Part shown: positions 18,831-28,545 of the stretch, one piece after another
Layout: each line of letters starts with the position of its first letter
How positions within the stretch are numbered: the stretch's first letter is position 1
Assembly (NCBI GenBank): GCA_022821805.1
Contig: JAJECX010000003.1
Location: forward strand, 596,560-660,559
Origin: Anaerolineae bacterium
Lineage (GTDB): Bacteria; Chloroflexota; Anaerolineae; Aggregatilineales; Phototrophicaceae
DNA: 64,000 nucleotides
Reading direction: 5' to 3'
The notes under the pieces: model-generated
Told to the model about the DNA's origin: nothing
The model's database searches: none
What the model saw: only the letters and a program-made list of their open reading frames with translations
Program-made: the position numbers and the translations under genes

Positions 18831-21455
18831 ATGACCGATCGGTCGATTCAATCAATCAACATTGAAAGCGAAATGCGCGATGCCTACCTGAGCTACGCCA
18901 TGAGCGTGATCGTCTCGCGCGCGCTGCCCGATGCCCGCGACGGACTGAAACCGGTGCATCGGCGGATTCTCTATGCGATGCACGATATGGGCGTGGCGGC
19001 GAACAGCGCGCACAAAAAAAGCGCGCGAATCGTCGGCGAGGTGCTGGGCAAATACCATCCGCATGGCGACGGCGCCGTCTATGACACCATGGTGCGGATG
19101 GCGCAGGACTTCTCGATGCGCTACATGCTCATTGATGGCCAAGGCAATTTCGGCAGCATCGACGGCGATGGCGCGGCCGCCATGCGCTACACCGAAGCTC
19201 GCATGGCCGATATCGGCGCCGAGCTTCTGGTTGACATCAACAAAGAGACCGTCGATTTCGTCGACAACTTCGATGCCACGCTGCGCGAGCCCGCTGTCCT
19301 GCCGGCGATGGCGCCGAATCTGCTGGTCAACGGCGCCTCGGGCATTGCCGTCGGCATGTCGACCAATATACCGCCGCATAATCTTGGCGAGATTTGCGAT
19401 GCCCTGGTGCATATGTTGAACAACTGGACGCGGCTCGACGCAATAGATGTCGATGAGCTAATGCGCTTCGTCAAAGGACCCGATTTCCCGACCGGTGGCG
19501 TCATCTACAAAATGCGCGCTGGCGAGGACATGCTGCAAGCGGCTCTCGCGACCGGGCGCGGCAAGATCACGCTGCGGGCGAAGGCGCATATCGAAAACAT
19601 GGGGCGTGGCAAGTCGCGAATTATCATCAGCGAGCTTCCTTTCCAGACGAATAAGACAACCTTGATCGAGCGCATCGCGAGCTTGGCCAGCAGCGGCAAA
19701 CTTGAAGGTCTGGCTGATATGCGCGATGAGTCAGACCGCCAGAATACCGTGCGGCTGGTGATTGAATTGCAGCGGGGCGTCGATGTGACCGAGGTGATGA
19801 AACAGCTCTTTAAGCTGACGCCCCTGCAGACGACCTTCGGCATCATCATGCTGGCGCTAGTCGACGGGCAGCCTCGGCTGCTGACGCTGAAGCAGGCGCT
19901 GCGCGTCTATCTCGAGCACCGGCTGGAGGTAATACAGCGCCGCAGCGTCTTCGACCTGGCGCGGGCGCGCGAACGGGCGCATGTGCTGGAAGGGCTGATC
20001 ATCGCCTTGGATAACCTGGACGAGGTGATCAAGACGATACGCAAATCGCGCAATAGCGATACGGCGCGCAGGAATCTGGTCAAGAATTTCAAAGTAACCG
20101 AAGTTCAGGCGCAAGCGATTCTGGAAATGCCGCTGCGGCGTTTGGCTTCTTTGGAGATTCGCAAGATCCGCGACGAGCACAAGGAAAAACTGAAGCTGAT
20201 CAAATCGCTTGAAGCGCTGCTGGCGAGCCCGCAGAAGCAACGCCGGCATATCGCCGACGAGTTGATCCGGGTCAAAGACAAGTATGGCGACCCGCGCCGC
20301 ACCTTCATCACCGGCGCTGAGGCGGCTGGGGCGACGCCGGCCGATATCCTGTTGCCGGAAGAAAAGACCGTCGTCATGCTTAGCGTGAAGGGGCATTTGG
20401 GGCGGACCTCATTGGATGAGCCGCCGCGCGTGACGACCACCACCAAAGTCCCGCCGCGGCTGCTGCAGCACAGCACGACGGCGCAGGTGCTTTACCTCTT
20501 CGCCGAAGATGGATTCTGCGCCAGCCTGCCCGTTCAGCAGATTCCACCGGTGGCCGCTGCCGCGCTGGGGACACGCTTTAGCGATCTAAGCGCGCTGAAC
20601 AGCCGCCGCAAAATCGCGTCCTTTTTGTGCCTGCCGCTGGAACTGGCGGAGGGTTTCATCTGTATCGTCACAGCTGGCGGATTGGTCAAGCGCATCCATG
20701 GTTCCGAACTTCCGGGCGCTATGTCGCGCGAGTTCAGAGCGATGAAGCTGCCATCTGGCGATCGGATCGTCGATGTGCTGCACAGCCGGGGTGGGGACGA
20801 CCTCATGCTCACTTCGGCGCGCGGTTACGCCATCCGCTTCAATGAAGAAGACCTGCGGCCCACCGGATTGAAATCGGGCGGCGTGCGCGGGATGCGTCTG
20901 GCGCTGAAAGGCGATCGGGTGGTTGCCGCTTCACTGGCGGTCGACGAAGGCTACGTATGGAACGTCAGCGCCGACGGAATCGCCAAAGCCTCGCGTCTGG
21001 ATGAGTATAAGGCGCAAGGTCGCGGCGGTAGCGGCGTCATCTCGATGCGGCGTGAAGCGGGCGATCCCGATCTTGCCGCGGCCACCATCGGCAGCCTTGA
21101 TGAAGATCTATTGGTCCTCACCAATAAGCGCAAAGCCAAACGTATATCCCTCGGCGTAGCGAAAGTCATCAAACGCGCCGCCACCGGTGGCAGCCCGGTG
21201 ATAGCGCTGCGGGAAAAAGAGCGCGTGGTCGCCGTCGCGGTCTACAGGCGGCGAATAGAATCCGCGGGCGCCTTGCTTGAGTCGCCAATCGCTCCCGAAG
21301 TCGACGAGGATCCAGCGGTGGATCAGCCGCCGCGCCAATACGAATTGAGCCTGAAAGAAATTGAATCGCTGCTGGACGAGGCTGACGGCCTTGAGGGCTC
21401 GAGCAATGGCGCTAGCGGGAATGGCGCCGATCCCGATGCGCGCGATGATGAGTAG
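18831..21455 (+). CDS. gyrA: Type IIA topoisomerase subunit A (gyrase A / ParC-like)
   Basis: 874 residues. The breakage-reunion domain is clear: [27 protein letters not shown] start, [12 protein letters not shown] (75-85) and catalytic Tyr120 in AMRYTE. It cuts and rejoins DNA together with a GyrB/ParE subunit, which is not encoded here. The C-terminal beta-pinwheel spans about 500-800. The usual GyrA box (QRRGGKG-like) is absent from blade 1, where the sequence is Pro/Thr-rich ([12 protein letters not shown]), but a related QGRGGSG occurs late, at 729-735. Residue 81, matching E. coli Ser83, is Gly. It is thus either a divergent gyrase or a second, ParC-like A subunit. The C-terminus is acidic with an NGASGNGA tail. 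The end overlaps the convergent glycosyltransferase gene by 44 bp. Confidence 0.88.
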   Translation: MTDRSIQSINIESEMRDAYLSYAMSVIVSRALPDARDGLKPVHRRILYAMHDMGVAANSAHKKSARIVGEVLGKYHPHGDGAVYDTMVRMAQDFSMRYMLIDGQGNFGSIDGDGAAAMRYTEARMADIGAELLVDINKETVDFVDNFDATLREPAVLPAMAPNLLVNGASGIAVGMSTNIPPHNLGEICDALVHMLNNWTRLDAIDVDELMRFVKGPDFPTGGVIYKMRAGEDMLQAALATGRGKITLRAKAHIENMGRGKSRIIISELPFQTNKTTLIERIASLASSGKLEGLADMRDESDRQNTVRLVIELQRGVDVTEVMKQLFKLTPLQTTFGIIMLALVDGQPRLLTLKQALRVYLEHRLEVIQRRSVFDLARARERAHVLEGLIIALDNLDEVIKTIRKSRNSDTARRNLVKNFKVTEVQAQAILEMPLRRLASLEIRKIRDEHKEKLKLIKSLEALLASPQKQRRHIADELIRVKDKYGDPRRTFITGAEAAGATPADILLPEEKTVVMLSVKGHLGRTSLDEPPRVTTTTKVPPRLLQHSTTAQVLYLFAEDGFCASLPVQQIPPVAAAALGTRFSDLSALNSRRKIASFLCLPLELAEGFICIVTAGGLVKRIHGSELPGAMSREFRAMKLPSGDRIVDVLHSRGGDDLMLTSARGYAIRFNEEDLRPTGLKSGGVRGMRLALKGDRVVAASLAVDEGYVWNVSADGIAKASRLDEYKAQGRGGSGVISMRREAGDPDLAAATIGSLDEDLLVLTNKRKAKRISLGVAKVIKRAATGGSPVIALREKERVVAVAVYRRRIESAGALLESPIAPEVDEDPAVDQPPRQYELSLKEIESLLDEADGLEGSSNGASGNGADPDARDDE

Positions 21456-22527
21456 CCAGCGTGTCCAATGCCTCATCATATTGCGGCGCCATCAGCCGCC
21501 AATCGAAACCGGCGATCTTTTCGCGCAGCGCCGTCGAATCCAGCCCGAGATCACCCTCCAGGTGGTAACGCATTTGGGCGGTCAGGCGGTCGCGCTGGTA
21601 TAGACAGTAGGGCTTTAATTCTTCCGTGATGAGATCGGGATAGTTGAGCCGATCGGGCAAGATGGGGATACAGCCGCAATAGATCGCCTCGCAGACGGAC
21701 TGCCCGAAGAACTCTTGCCAAGCCGTGCTGACGACATAATCGGCGCGCCAGAGCAGCCGCGCGTATTCTTCAAACGAGTCGACATAGCCAAGCTGAATAA
21801 TGCGGTCGCCCAGCTGCGACTGCGCCTTCTTGAACGACTCCGGCAGCTCGCCAAAGCGCTCGCCGGTGATCGCCAGTTGAAAATCGTAGCCCTCTTCCGA
21901 CAATTCGATCATGCTTTGCGCAAAGGTCGCCGGGTTTTTGTCATGCTCCCAGCGATGATTCCACAAGATGATCGGCGGCGCGCCTGAGCCTGCCTCCAGC
22001 CGCTGCTCGTCAAAGCGGCGCAGGTCCATGCCCAGCGGTAATACGCTGGACTTCGCGCGGATCTCATCAATGGTCTGTAGCTCGTTGTAATCGGCAAAGT
22101 GCTTGAGCATCCGCGGCAACTGCGCCAGAAAATCGTCGCGGTGAAACTGGCTGTTGAAGAAATTGGCATCGGCGCAGAGGGCGCTGACATAATTGACAAA
22201 GCCATAACGCCAGCCGTGATTCTGGCGCCGGCTCTGCGGATAGGAAAGCTGATTCTCGTGGAAATACATCGCCATCGGGACCACAGCCAGGCGCTCGCGG
22301 GTTAAGGCGCGGAAGATGGAGAGATCCATCATGCTGGAAGCGAGAATCGCGTCCGGCTTCGCATCCATCAGACGGGCAAAGCTGATGGCGGCGCCTTGCA
22401 TACGCCACTTCCAGAATTGGGCTGGCAGGGTGATCAGGTTGATCTCGTTGCGGGAGAAGCGCTTATAACCATCAGCCCAGGCTTTGTGGCTGCCGCCGTA
22501 ATAGGATTCCAGCAGGGCGATGCGCAT
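21412..22527 (-). CDS. Glycosyltransferase, queuosine-tRNA mannosyltransferase-like (DUF3524)
   Basis: 371 residues with a GT-B fold. The N-terminus [20 protein letters not shown], the FHENQLSYP motif (about 89-97) and N-x-x-W-H/E-x-D-K-N-P ([10 protein letters not shown]) match the DUF3524/GTDC1 family. That family includes the enzyme adding mannose to queuosine in tRNA-Asp, known from animals; bacterial members are less studied. The C-terminal half carries [13 protein letters not shown], the usual GT4 nucleotide-sugar site. Probable role: cytoplasmic glycosylation of queuosine-modified tRNA, as inference from family. It starts 14 bp after the relA stop on the same strand and so may share the relA transcript. 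Confidence 0.7.
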   Translation of the reverse strand: MRIALLESYYGGSHKAWADGYKRFSRNEINLITLPAQFWKWRMQGAAISFARLMDAKPDAILASSMMDLSIFRALTRERLAVVPMAMYFHENQLSYPQSRRQNHGWRYGFVNYVSALCADANFFNSQFHRDDFLAQLPRMLKHFADYNELQTIDEIRAKSSVLPLGMDLRRFDEQRLEAGSGAPPIILWNHRWEHDKNPATFAQSMIELSEEGYDFQLAITGERFGELPESFKKAQSQLGDRIIQLGYVDSFEEYARLLWRADYVVSTAWQEFFGQSVCEAIYCGCIPILPDRLNYPDLITEELKPYCLYQRDRLTAQMRYHLEGDLGLDSTALREKIAGFDWRLMAPQYDEALDTLATHHRAHRDRRHSR

Positions 22528-22541
22528 CTTGTGGCGTCAGC

Positions 22542-24758
22542 TCAACTGGTGTTGCGGCGCCGCGCCTCGACCACATTGGACACCAGGTCAATCTTGGAAA
22601 GGATGCGCGTCAGCTGCTGGTTATTGGCGATTTCCAACTGCAAGTTCAACGTGGCGATATGCTGGCGGGTATTGACCTCGACCGAGGCGATGTTGACGTT
22701 TTCTTCGGCGATGATGGTGCTGATCTCGCGCAATAGCCCCTCTCGGTCATAAGCGACCACCTCGACCGGCACCAGATAACGCTGCTCTTCTTCTTCGCCG
22801 CCCCAGGAGACATCAATGAGCCGCTCATTCTCGCGCATGGCGACCATATTGGGACAGTCGGTGCGGTGCACGGTGACGCCCCGTCCCCGTGTGATATAGC
22901 CGATGATGTCGTCGCCGGCCATCGGGCTGCAGCAGCGCCCAAGATTGACCAGCAAGCCGCCGGCGCCCATAATGCTGACGCCCTTGGCGACGCTGGCGCT
23001 TCGGCGCCTGGTGCGGGGTTTCAGCAGCTCCTCTTCGCTGACGCTTTCAGCCGCTTTGCGGCGCTCATCCTCCAGCACGCGGTTGGTGATCTGCGATCCA
23101 GTGACATCGCCGGCGCCGATAGCCGCGAGAAAATCATCGAGCTTGTCAAAGTTCAGCAAGCGAGCGACCGAGTCAAATGTGACTTTTTCCAGCACCCCCA
23201 GCCGCTTGAGTTCCCGTTCGAGCACTTCACGACCCATGGCGATATGTTTGTCACGATTTTGCTTGCGCAGCCAGTGACGGATCTTGGTGCGGGCGCGGCT
23301 GGTGACGGCGTAATCCAGATCGGGGTTGAGCCAATCCATGCTTGGTCCGCCGCGTTTGGCGGTGAGGATTTCGACCTGGTCGCCCATTCGCAGCTTGTAA
23401 TTCAGCGGCGCCAGCCGACCGTTGACCTTGGCGCCCCGGCAGCGATTGCCGATATCGGTGTGAATGTGATAAGCGAAGTCGATCGGCGTGGCGCCCACCG
23501 GCAAATCGATGATGTCGCCGTTTGGCGTGACGCTGTAGACGCGGTCTTGAAAAACCTCCGACTTCACCGTATCGACGAATTGCGATGCGTCATTGACCTC
23601 GGGACCGAACTCCATCAGCCGGCGCAAGAAAGCCAGGCGCTGCTCGAAAGCCTGGTCGCGCCCATTCCCGCCTTCCTTGTAACGCCAGTGGGCGGCGATG
23701 CCGTATTCCGCGTCTTCGTGCATCTCCCAGGTGCGGATTTGAATCTCGACCGTTTTGCCCTCGTCATCATGCACGGCGGTGTGCAGGCTGCGATAGAAGT
23801 TGTCTTTGGGATTGGCGATATAGTCGTCAAATTCGCCCGGGATCGGGCGCCAGAGATTATGCACGATGCCCAGCGCCAGATAGCACTGCTCCAGGCTATC
23901 GACCAGCACGCGCATGCCACGGATATCGTAGATCTGCTCCAGCGGCAGCTCCTTCTTGGTCATCTTGTTATAGATGCTGTAGATATGCTTGGGGCGCGCG
24001 CTGATCGTTACGTTCAGGATGCGGCTGGCGCCAAGCTCCTTGATCAGCCGCTCCTTGATGCGCGCGATATAGCTTTCCCGTTCGTCGCGCCGTTCATCCA
24101 GCGCCTTTGCGATCGACCGATAGGCATCCGCGTTGAGATAACGAAAACTGAGGTCCTCCAGCTCCCATTTCATCTGCCAGATGCCAAGGCGATTGGCCAG
24201 CGGCGCGAAGATGTCCATCGTTTCCTGCGCCACCGTCCACTGTTTATCCCGCGGCATATATCCCAGCGTGCGCATATTGTGCAGGCGGTCCGCCAGCTTG
24301 ACCAGCACCACGCGCACATCATCGCCCATCGTCAGCATGATCTTGCGGATATACTCCATTTCGCGCTCAACAGCGCTGGAACGGCGCGTATCAGCCGCCG
24401 GCGAAACGTTCTTTATCGGAAGATTCTTCAGTTTGGTCACGCCATCGACCAGCTTGGCGATGGTGCTGCCGAATTCGCCGCGCAGCGCGTCGATCGAAAC
24501 ATCGCTGTCTTCGGCGACATCATGCAGCAAGCCGGCGGCGATGGTCTCGGCGTCCATCTTCATCTCCGCCAATATGCTGGCTACAGCGACGCAGTGAGTG
24601 AAATAAGGCTCGCCTGATTTGCGCTTTTGCCCGCTATGAGCGCTTTCCGCGCGCTGATAAGCGGCGGCGATCAGATCCGTTTCGTTGGGTGTGATTTCTG
24701 GCAGGCTGTTCAGCAGTGATTCGAGGTCGCGCGAATAGACATTGGTTGAGGGCAACAT
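22542..24758 (-). CDS. relA: Bifunctional (p)ppGpp synthetase/hydrolase, RelA/SpoT
   Basis: 738 residues, long-RSH length. Domain order: HD hydrolase (H55, H79-D80, E83-D84), synthetase (RPKHIYSIYNKM, then YDIRGMRV, FYRSLHT and EIQIRT), TGS (VTPNGDIIDLPVGATPIDFAYHIH), helical and Cys-pair region (NLGRCCSPMAGDDIIGYITRG), and C-terminal ACT (about 665-738). The intact HD residues suggest that it both makes and destroys (p)ppGpp, so it could be the only long RSH of the cell. It binds stalled ribosomes through the C-terminal domains. It sits between prfB and the queuosine glycosyltransferase, all on the minus strand, 98 bp from prfB. Confidence 0.96.
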   Translation of the reverse strand: MLPSTNVYSRDLESLLNSLPEITPNETDLIAAAYQRAESAHSGQKRKSGEPYFTHCVAVASILAEMKMDAETIAAGLLHDVAEDSDVSIDALRGEFGSTIAKLVDGVTKLKNLPIKNVSPAADTRRSSAVEREMEYIRKIMLTMGDDVRVVLVKLADRLHNMRTLGYMPRDKQWTVAQETMDIFAPLANRLGIWQMKWELEDLSFRYLNADAYRSIAKALDERRDERESYIARIKERLIKELGASRILNVTISARPKHIYSIYNKMTKKELPLEQIYDIRGMRVLVDSLEQCYLALGIVHNLWRPIPGEFDDYIANPKDNFYRSLHTAVHDDEGKTVEIQIRTWEMHEDAEYGIAAHWRYKEGGNGRDQAFEQRLAFLRRLMEFGPEVNDASQFVDTVKSEVFQDRVYSVTPNGDIIDLPVGATPIDFAYHIHTDIGNRCRGAKVNGRLAPLNYKLRMGDQVEILTAKRGGPSMDWLNPDLDYAVTSRARTKIRHWLRKQNRDKHIAMGREVLERELKRLGVLEKVTFDSVARLLNFDKLDDFLAAIGAGDVTGSQITNRVLEDERRKAAESVSEEELLKPRTRRRSASVAKGVSIMGAGGLLVNLGRCCSPMAGDDIIGYITRGRGVTVHRTDCPNMVAMRENERLIDVSWGGEEEEQRYLVPVEVVAYDREGLLREISTIIAEENVNIASVEVNTRQHIATLNLQLEIANNQQLTRILSKIDLVSNVVEARRRNTS

Positions 24759-24856
24759 CTGAGCTTCACCTGGAGAAAACGCTTTGCGACTAGAGTAGCA
24801 TATTCTGCTTCAATTGTCGCCCATCCCGGCACAAGATCCGTCAATGTGCGACTGCC

Positions 24857-25942
24857 TCAGCCGCTGACCTTCTGTCGCAAATAAGCCTCGATGAACTGGT
24901 TCAAATTGCCATCCAGCACCGATGTTGTATTGCCGATTTCGACGCTGGTGCGATGATCTTTGACCATTTGGTAGGGGTGAATTACGTAGGAGCGAATCTG
25001 GTTGCCCCAGCCGGCGTCGACATTCTCGCCCTTGAGCTGCGCCATTTCCGCTTCTTGCCGGGCGCGCTCCATCTCGAAGAGGCGCGCCTTGAGTATCTGC
25101 ATGGCGCGGTCGCGGTTTTGCGCCTGGCTGCGCTGGTTCTGGCATTGCACAACCACGCCGGTGGGCAGGTGCGTGATGCGGACGGCGGTGTCGTTCTTTT
25201 GCACATGCTGGCCGCCGGCGCCGCTGGCGCGAAAAGTATCGATGCGGATGTCCTTGTCAGCCACTTCGATTTCGATGTCGCTCTGAATATCGGGCCATAG
25301 CTCGACCTTGGCGAAGGAAGTATGGCGGCGGCGGGCGCTGTCAAAGGGGCTGAGGCGCACGAGCCGGTGCACGCCTTCTTCGCTCTGCAAATAACCGTAG
25401 GCATAATCGCCTTTGACGCTGACGGTGACGCTCTTCAAGCCGGCTTCGTCGCCGCCGCTGCGGTCGAGGATTTCGGCTTTATAGCCGTTCTGCTCCATCC
25501 AGCGCAAGTACATGCGCTCCAGGATTTCCGCCCAGTCCTGGGCGTCGACGCCGCCGGCGCCCGCGTGTATGGCAAAGATGGCGTCCTCGCTGTCGTAATC
25601 GCCGGATAGCATCGCTTGCAGCGACATCGTCTCAACCAGCTCGCTTAAAGCCTCGGCTTCCGCTTCCAACTCGATCTGCATATCATCATCGGCGATCTCT
25701 GCCAGCTCAAGCGCGTCGGCGATGCGTTCAGCCAGCGCCCGCCAAGTATCGACCTGCTGCTTGAGCTTCGCCAGTTGCTGCATGGCGCGCTGCGCCGCGG
25801 CCGGGTCGTTCCAGAAATCGCCCTGGCTGGCTTCTTCTTCCAGGCATTCGATCTGGCGCGCCTTGCCGGCGATATCGATACGCCCCATCAATTCGGCGAT
25901 CTGGCTCTTGAATCCGCGAAGCTGGCTGATGATGTTGTCCAT
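24857..25942 (-). CDS. prfB: Peptide chain release factor 2, no frameshift
   Basis: 361 residues, full RF2 length in one unbroken frame. It reads UGA and UAA stops: the anticodon-like tripeptide SPF is at 198-200, and the peptidyl-tRNA hydrolysis motif GAGGQHVQKND has GGQ at 243-245. Most prfB genes carry an in-frame UGA near codon 25 that needs +1 frameshifting as autoregulation; here the matching region (ELMGRIDIAGKARQ, 17-30) is read straight through. The next gene on the strand, an rRNA-type methyltransferase, ends 25 bp upstream, so prfB is probably in an operon with ftsY and that gene. Confidence 0.96.
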   Translation of the reverse strand: MDNIISQLRGFKSQIAELMGRIDIAGKARQIECLEEEASQGDFWNDPAAAQRAMQQLAKLKQQVDTWRALAERIADALELAEIADDDMQIELEAEAEALSELVETMSLQAMLSGDYDSEDAIFAIHAGAGGVDAQDWAEILERMYLRWMEQNGYKAEILDRSGGDEAGLKSVTVSVKGDYAYGYLQSEEGVHRLVRLSPFDSARRRHTSFAKVELWPDIQSDIEIEVADKDIRIDTFRASGAGGQHVQKNDTAVRITHLPTGVVVQCQNQRSQAQNRDRAMQILKARLFEMERARQEAEMAQLKGENVDAGWGNQIRSYVIHPYQMVKDHRTSVEIGNTTSVLDGNLNQFIEAYLRQKVSG

Positions 25943-25966
25943 AAAGTTTGCGGGCGCGCGCCCGCT

Positions 25967-26767
25967 TTAGCCTTTCTGGCTTGGGAAACCTTGATCTCCG
26001 CTCGTCTGCCGATACAACTCATACATGATTAAAGCGCCACAGACCGATACATTAAGCGAGTCGCTGATCGTACCGGCCATTGGTATGCGCACCACTTGAT
26101 CGGCACGGTCAATCCACGTTTGCGGCAACCCTTGATCCTCGGCGCCCAGCGCGATGGCGCTTTTGACGCCGAAGTCGATCTCGTAAAGCGAGCGGTCGCC
26201 CGCGACATCGGCTGCGGCGATTTGAAACCCTTCGCGCTTGAGGAAGGTCAGCGCCTCTCCGCCGTTCAACTGATAGATCTTGTCGCCAAAGCAGGCGCCG
26301 GTGCTGCTGCGAATGATATTGGGATTATAGAGGTCGAGCGCCACATCAACCAGTATGACCGCGTCCATGCCGGCGGCGTCGGCGCTGCGCAGCAGGGCGC
26401 CGATATTTCCCGGCACTTGTAGCGCAACCAAGACCAGCGCCCGCTTGCTGTCCGCCTCGCGCAGTTCGCCCAATCCCTTGGCTGGCTTGCTGCGCATGAC
26501 GGCGATCATGCCGTCGGGATTCTCGCGGTAACTGGCGCGTTTCAACAGGGCGGGCGTCACTTGATGCGCTTCGCCTTCAGCATAATCTGGCGGAGGAGCG
26601 ACTTCCGGGGAATGCAGAATGAAATCAATCTGATAACCCTGCAGCCAGGCGCGCCGCAGATCCCGCTCGTAATCGATGACGAAGCGCGCTTCCTGCTGGC
26701 GACCGCGTTTGCCGCGCAAACGATTGACGAGTTTGATCTTGCTGTTTTGCGCGCTGGTGATAAGCAA
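25967..26767 (-). CDS. SpoU/TrmH-family RNA 2'-O-methyltransferase
   Basis: 266 residues. The C-terminal SPOUT knot shows the three SpoU motifs: PGNIGALLRSADAAG, ALGAEDQGL and IPMAGTISDSLNVSVCGALIMYE. The N-terminal substrate-binding part starts ITSAQNSKIKLVNRL, as in the RlmB/TsnR-like branch that methylates 23S rRNA ribose with S-adenosylmethionine. In motif 2 the usual G-N/S-E is A-E. The exact RNA target is not determinable. It lies 8 bp after the ftsY stop and 24 bp before prfB. Confidence 0.88.
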   Translation of the reverse strand: MLITSAQNSKIKLVNRLRGKRGRQQEARFVIDYERDLRRAWLQGYQIDFILHSPEVAPPPDYAEGEAHQVTPALLKRASYRENPDGMIAVMRSKPAKGLGELREADSKRALVLVALQVPGNIGALLRSADAAGMDAVILVDVALDLYNPNIIRSSTGACFGDKIYQLNGGEALTFLKREGFQIAAADVAGDRSLYEIDFGVKSAIALGAEDQGLPQTWIDRADQVVRIPMAGTISDSLNVSVCGALIMYELYRQTSGDQGFPSQKG

Positions 26768-26775
26768 GACGCCGC

Positions 26776-27690
26776 TCAGTTCGCGTCTTCGTCGTCGAAT
26801 AGGCTTTCGACGAAGAACTCCGGTGTGAATAGCACCAAATCATCGATGCCTTCGCCGAGACCGAGGTAGTGGACCGGCAGCTGCAGATCGTTGAAGATCG
26901 AAAAGACCATGCCGCCTTTTGCGGTGCTGTCCAGCTTGGTGACGATCACGCCGCTGACGCCCGACGCTTCGCCGAAGCTCTTGGCTTGCTCGATGGCGTT
27001 TTGGCCCGTCGTGCCATCAAGCACGAGCAAGACTTCATGCGGCGCCTCCGGCACAACTTTGCCTGAAACTTCGCTGATCTTGGTCAGCTCTCGCATCAGG
27101 TTGTAGTTGTTTTGCAACCGTCCCGCCGTATCAATGATGAGGATTTCGAAGCCGCGTGATTTGGCCGCCACCGTGGCGTCATAAACGACGGCGCCGGGGT
27201 CTGAACCGGGACGGTTGGCGATGACCGGCACGTCAATCCGCTCGCCCCAGGTTTGCAGCTGCTCGATAGCGGCGGCGCGGAAGGTGTCGCCGGCCGCGAT
27301 CATCACTTTTCGGCGCGACAAATTCTTCAGGCGATGAGCCAGCTTGGCGATGGAAGTCGTCTTCCCCGATCCGTTGACGCCCACCACAAGGATGATCGAC
27401 AGCTCGCGACCGGAGATATTCATCGCCGGCGGGAATTCCAATAGGTCGGACAGCGATTCCTTGAGCGCCGTCTGCAATTGCTCGGATTTGGTCAATCCAT
27501 CGGCGCGGACGCGATCCTGCAATTCGTCGATGACCTTGACGGTTGTATTGAAGCCGACATCCGCTTGAATCAGGAGCGTCTCCATATCGTCCCAGGTATC
27601 CTCATCAATCTCGGTATTGCCCAACATCTGCGAGATGCGGCCGAAAAAGGATTGGCGCGTCTTCGAAAGTCCGCGGCGGAAAAGGCTCAA
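26776..27690 (-). CDS. ftsY: Signal recognition particle receptor FtsY
   Basis: 304 residues: helical N domain (1-90) and the NG GTPase domain with P-loop GVNGSGKT (104-111), DTAGR (G3) and [10 protein letters not shown] (G4). It binds the SRP-ribosome complex at the membrane and hands nascent membrane proteins to SecYEG. The acidic A domain of E. coli FtsY is missing, which is common outside proteobacteria; the basic start [17 protein letters not shown] could bind lipid. It heads the ftsY-methyltransferase-prfB run and has a good divergent promoter. Confidence 0.96.
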   Translation of the reverse strand: MSLFRRGLSKTRQSFFGRISQMLGNTEIDEDTWDDMETLLIQADVGFNTTVKVIDELQDRVRADGLTKSEQLQTALKESLSDLLEFPPAMNISGRELSIILVVGVNGSGKTTSIAKLAHRLKNLSRRKVMIAAGDTFRAAAIEQLQTWGERIDVPVIANRPGSDPGAVVYDATVAAKSRGFEILIIDTAGRLQNNYNLMRELTKISEVSGKVVPEAPHEVLLVLDGTTGQNAIEQAKSFGEASGVSGVIVTKLDSTAKGGMVFSIFNDLQLPVHYLGLGEGIDDLVLFTPEFFVESLFDDEDAN

Positions 27691-27726
27691 GATGGCTGCT
27701 CCTGTTGCGCTGAAAGCCGACCTGTC

Positions 27727-27755
27727 ATTATACAGCCTGCGGAATGACGGGACAA
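27727..27755 (-). promoter_or_regulatory. Promoter of ftsY operon
   Basis: Minus strand: TTGTCC (27755-27750), 17-nt spacer, TATAAT (27732-27727), 37 nt before the ftsY start. Its -10 is one arm of a perfect 10-bp inverted repeat whose other arm is the -10 of the divergent FHA gene. Confidence 0.7.
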
Positions 27756-27782
27756 TGTAAGGTCGTGAGCTAGCGAAAACTG

Positions 27783-27792
27783 CTGTATAATG
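27783..27792 (+). promoter_or_regulatory. -10 of the FHA-regulator gene, mirror of ftsY -10
   Basis: CTGTATAATG contains TATAAT (27786-27791) and is the exact reverse complement of CATTATACAG at 27726-27735. A -35 at 27763-27768 (TCGTGA) is poor, so an activator or the mirrored arm may matter. Confidence 0.5.
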
Positions 27793-27819
27793 TTACATAC
27801 AGTCTGGTTGCGGATATAG

Positions 27820-28545
27820 GTGATCTTGGTGGATAGAGAGTTCCCGCAGATGCCGCAAACATCGGACGAGTTTCCCATAATCGTCTGGCTTGATGGATCG
27901 CTTTCCAACCCGCATTGGCTGGTGGACCGCGCCGAGATGGTGCTGGGGCGGGACGAAACTTGCGACATCGTGATTCCGGTGCGGCAGATATCGCGACAGC
28001 ATTTGCGCATCAAGATGGATGGCGGGAACGCGTTTGTCGAAGACATGCGCAGCAAGAACGGCAGTTGGGTCAACGGCTATCGCTTGACCGGCGCGCGCGA
28101 GTTGGAAGACGGCGACGAAATCCGCATTGCCAAAGATATTCGTCTGCGCTTCGTCGGCTCGGGAGCGACGGCGCCCGCGACAACGCGGGTGCTGCCCGAT
28201 GTGATCCCGTCCGGCGCGATGACCGGTCTGCGCATGCGGCTTGATCCCGAAACGCGCGAGGTGCGCATCCAGGATGTGCTCTTGGATCCGCCGCTCAGCC
28301 TGCCGCAATACCGTCTGCTTGAGATCTTATTCCTCAGCCAGCGCGGTGTCTGCAGCCGCAACGACGTGGTCGACGCCGTATGGCCCGAGGCGAAGGGCGC
28401 CGGCGTCAGCGAACAGGCGATAGACGCGCTCGTGCGGCGCCTGCGCGACCGGCTGAGCCAGGTCGATAGCGATCATCAATACATCGTCACTGTGCGCGGT
28501 CATGGCTTTCGGCTGGATAATCCGCAGGAAGAATCACCTGATTGA
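27820..28545 (+). CDS. FHA-domain winged-helix transcription regulator
   Basis: 241 residues from a GTG start; ATG at 27850 (Met11) is an alternative. The FHA domain (about 19-113) has the phosphothreonine-binding set G43-R44, S58-x-x-H61, N80-G81 and N85-G86, so it should bind a Thr-phosphorylated partner. The C-terminal OmpR-type winged helix (about 137-235) has LPQYRLLEIL, the recognition helix around EQAIDALVRRLRDRL and the wing VRGHGFRL. A phospho-Ser/Thr kinase signal to transcription is the natural reading, but no kinase is nearby. Its TGA overlaps the TTG start of the HNH gene by 4 bp, so the two are translationally coupled. Confidence 0.85.
   Translation: MILVDREFPQMPQTSDEFPIIVWLDGSLSNPHWLVDRAEMVLGRDETCDIVIPVRQISRQHLRIKMDGGNAFVEDMRSKNGSWVNGYRLTGARELEDGDEIRIAKDIRLRFVGSGATAPATTRVLPDVIPSGAMTGLRMRLDPETREVRIQDVLLDPPLSLPQYRLLEILFLSQRGVCSRNDVVDAVWPEAKGAGVSEQAIDALVRRLRDRLSQVDSDHQYIVTVRGHGFRLDNPQEESPD

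Noticed and set aside
22866..24617. 583-codon open frame on the plus strand
   Set aside because: Lies antisense to relA in a G+C-rich gene; Arg/His/Asp-heavy translation without motifs, a codon-bias shadow.
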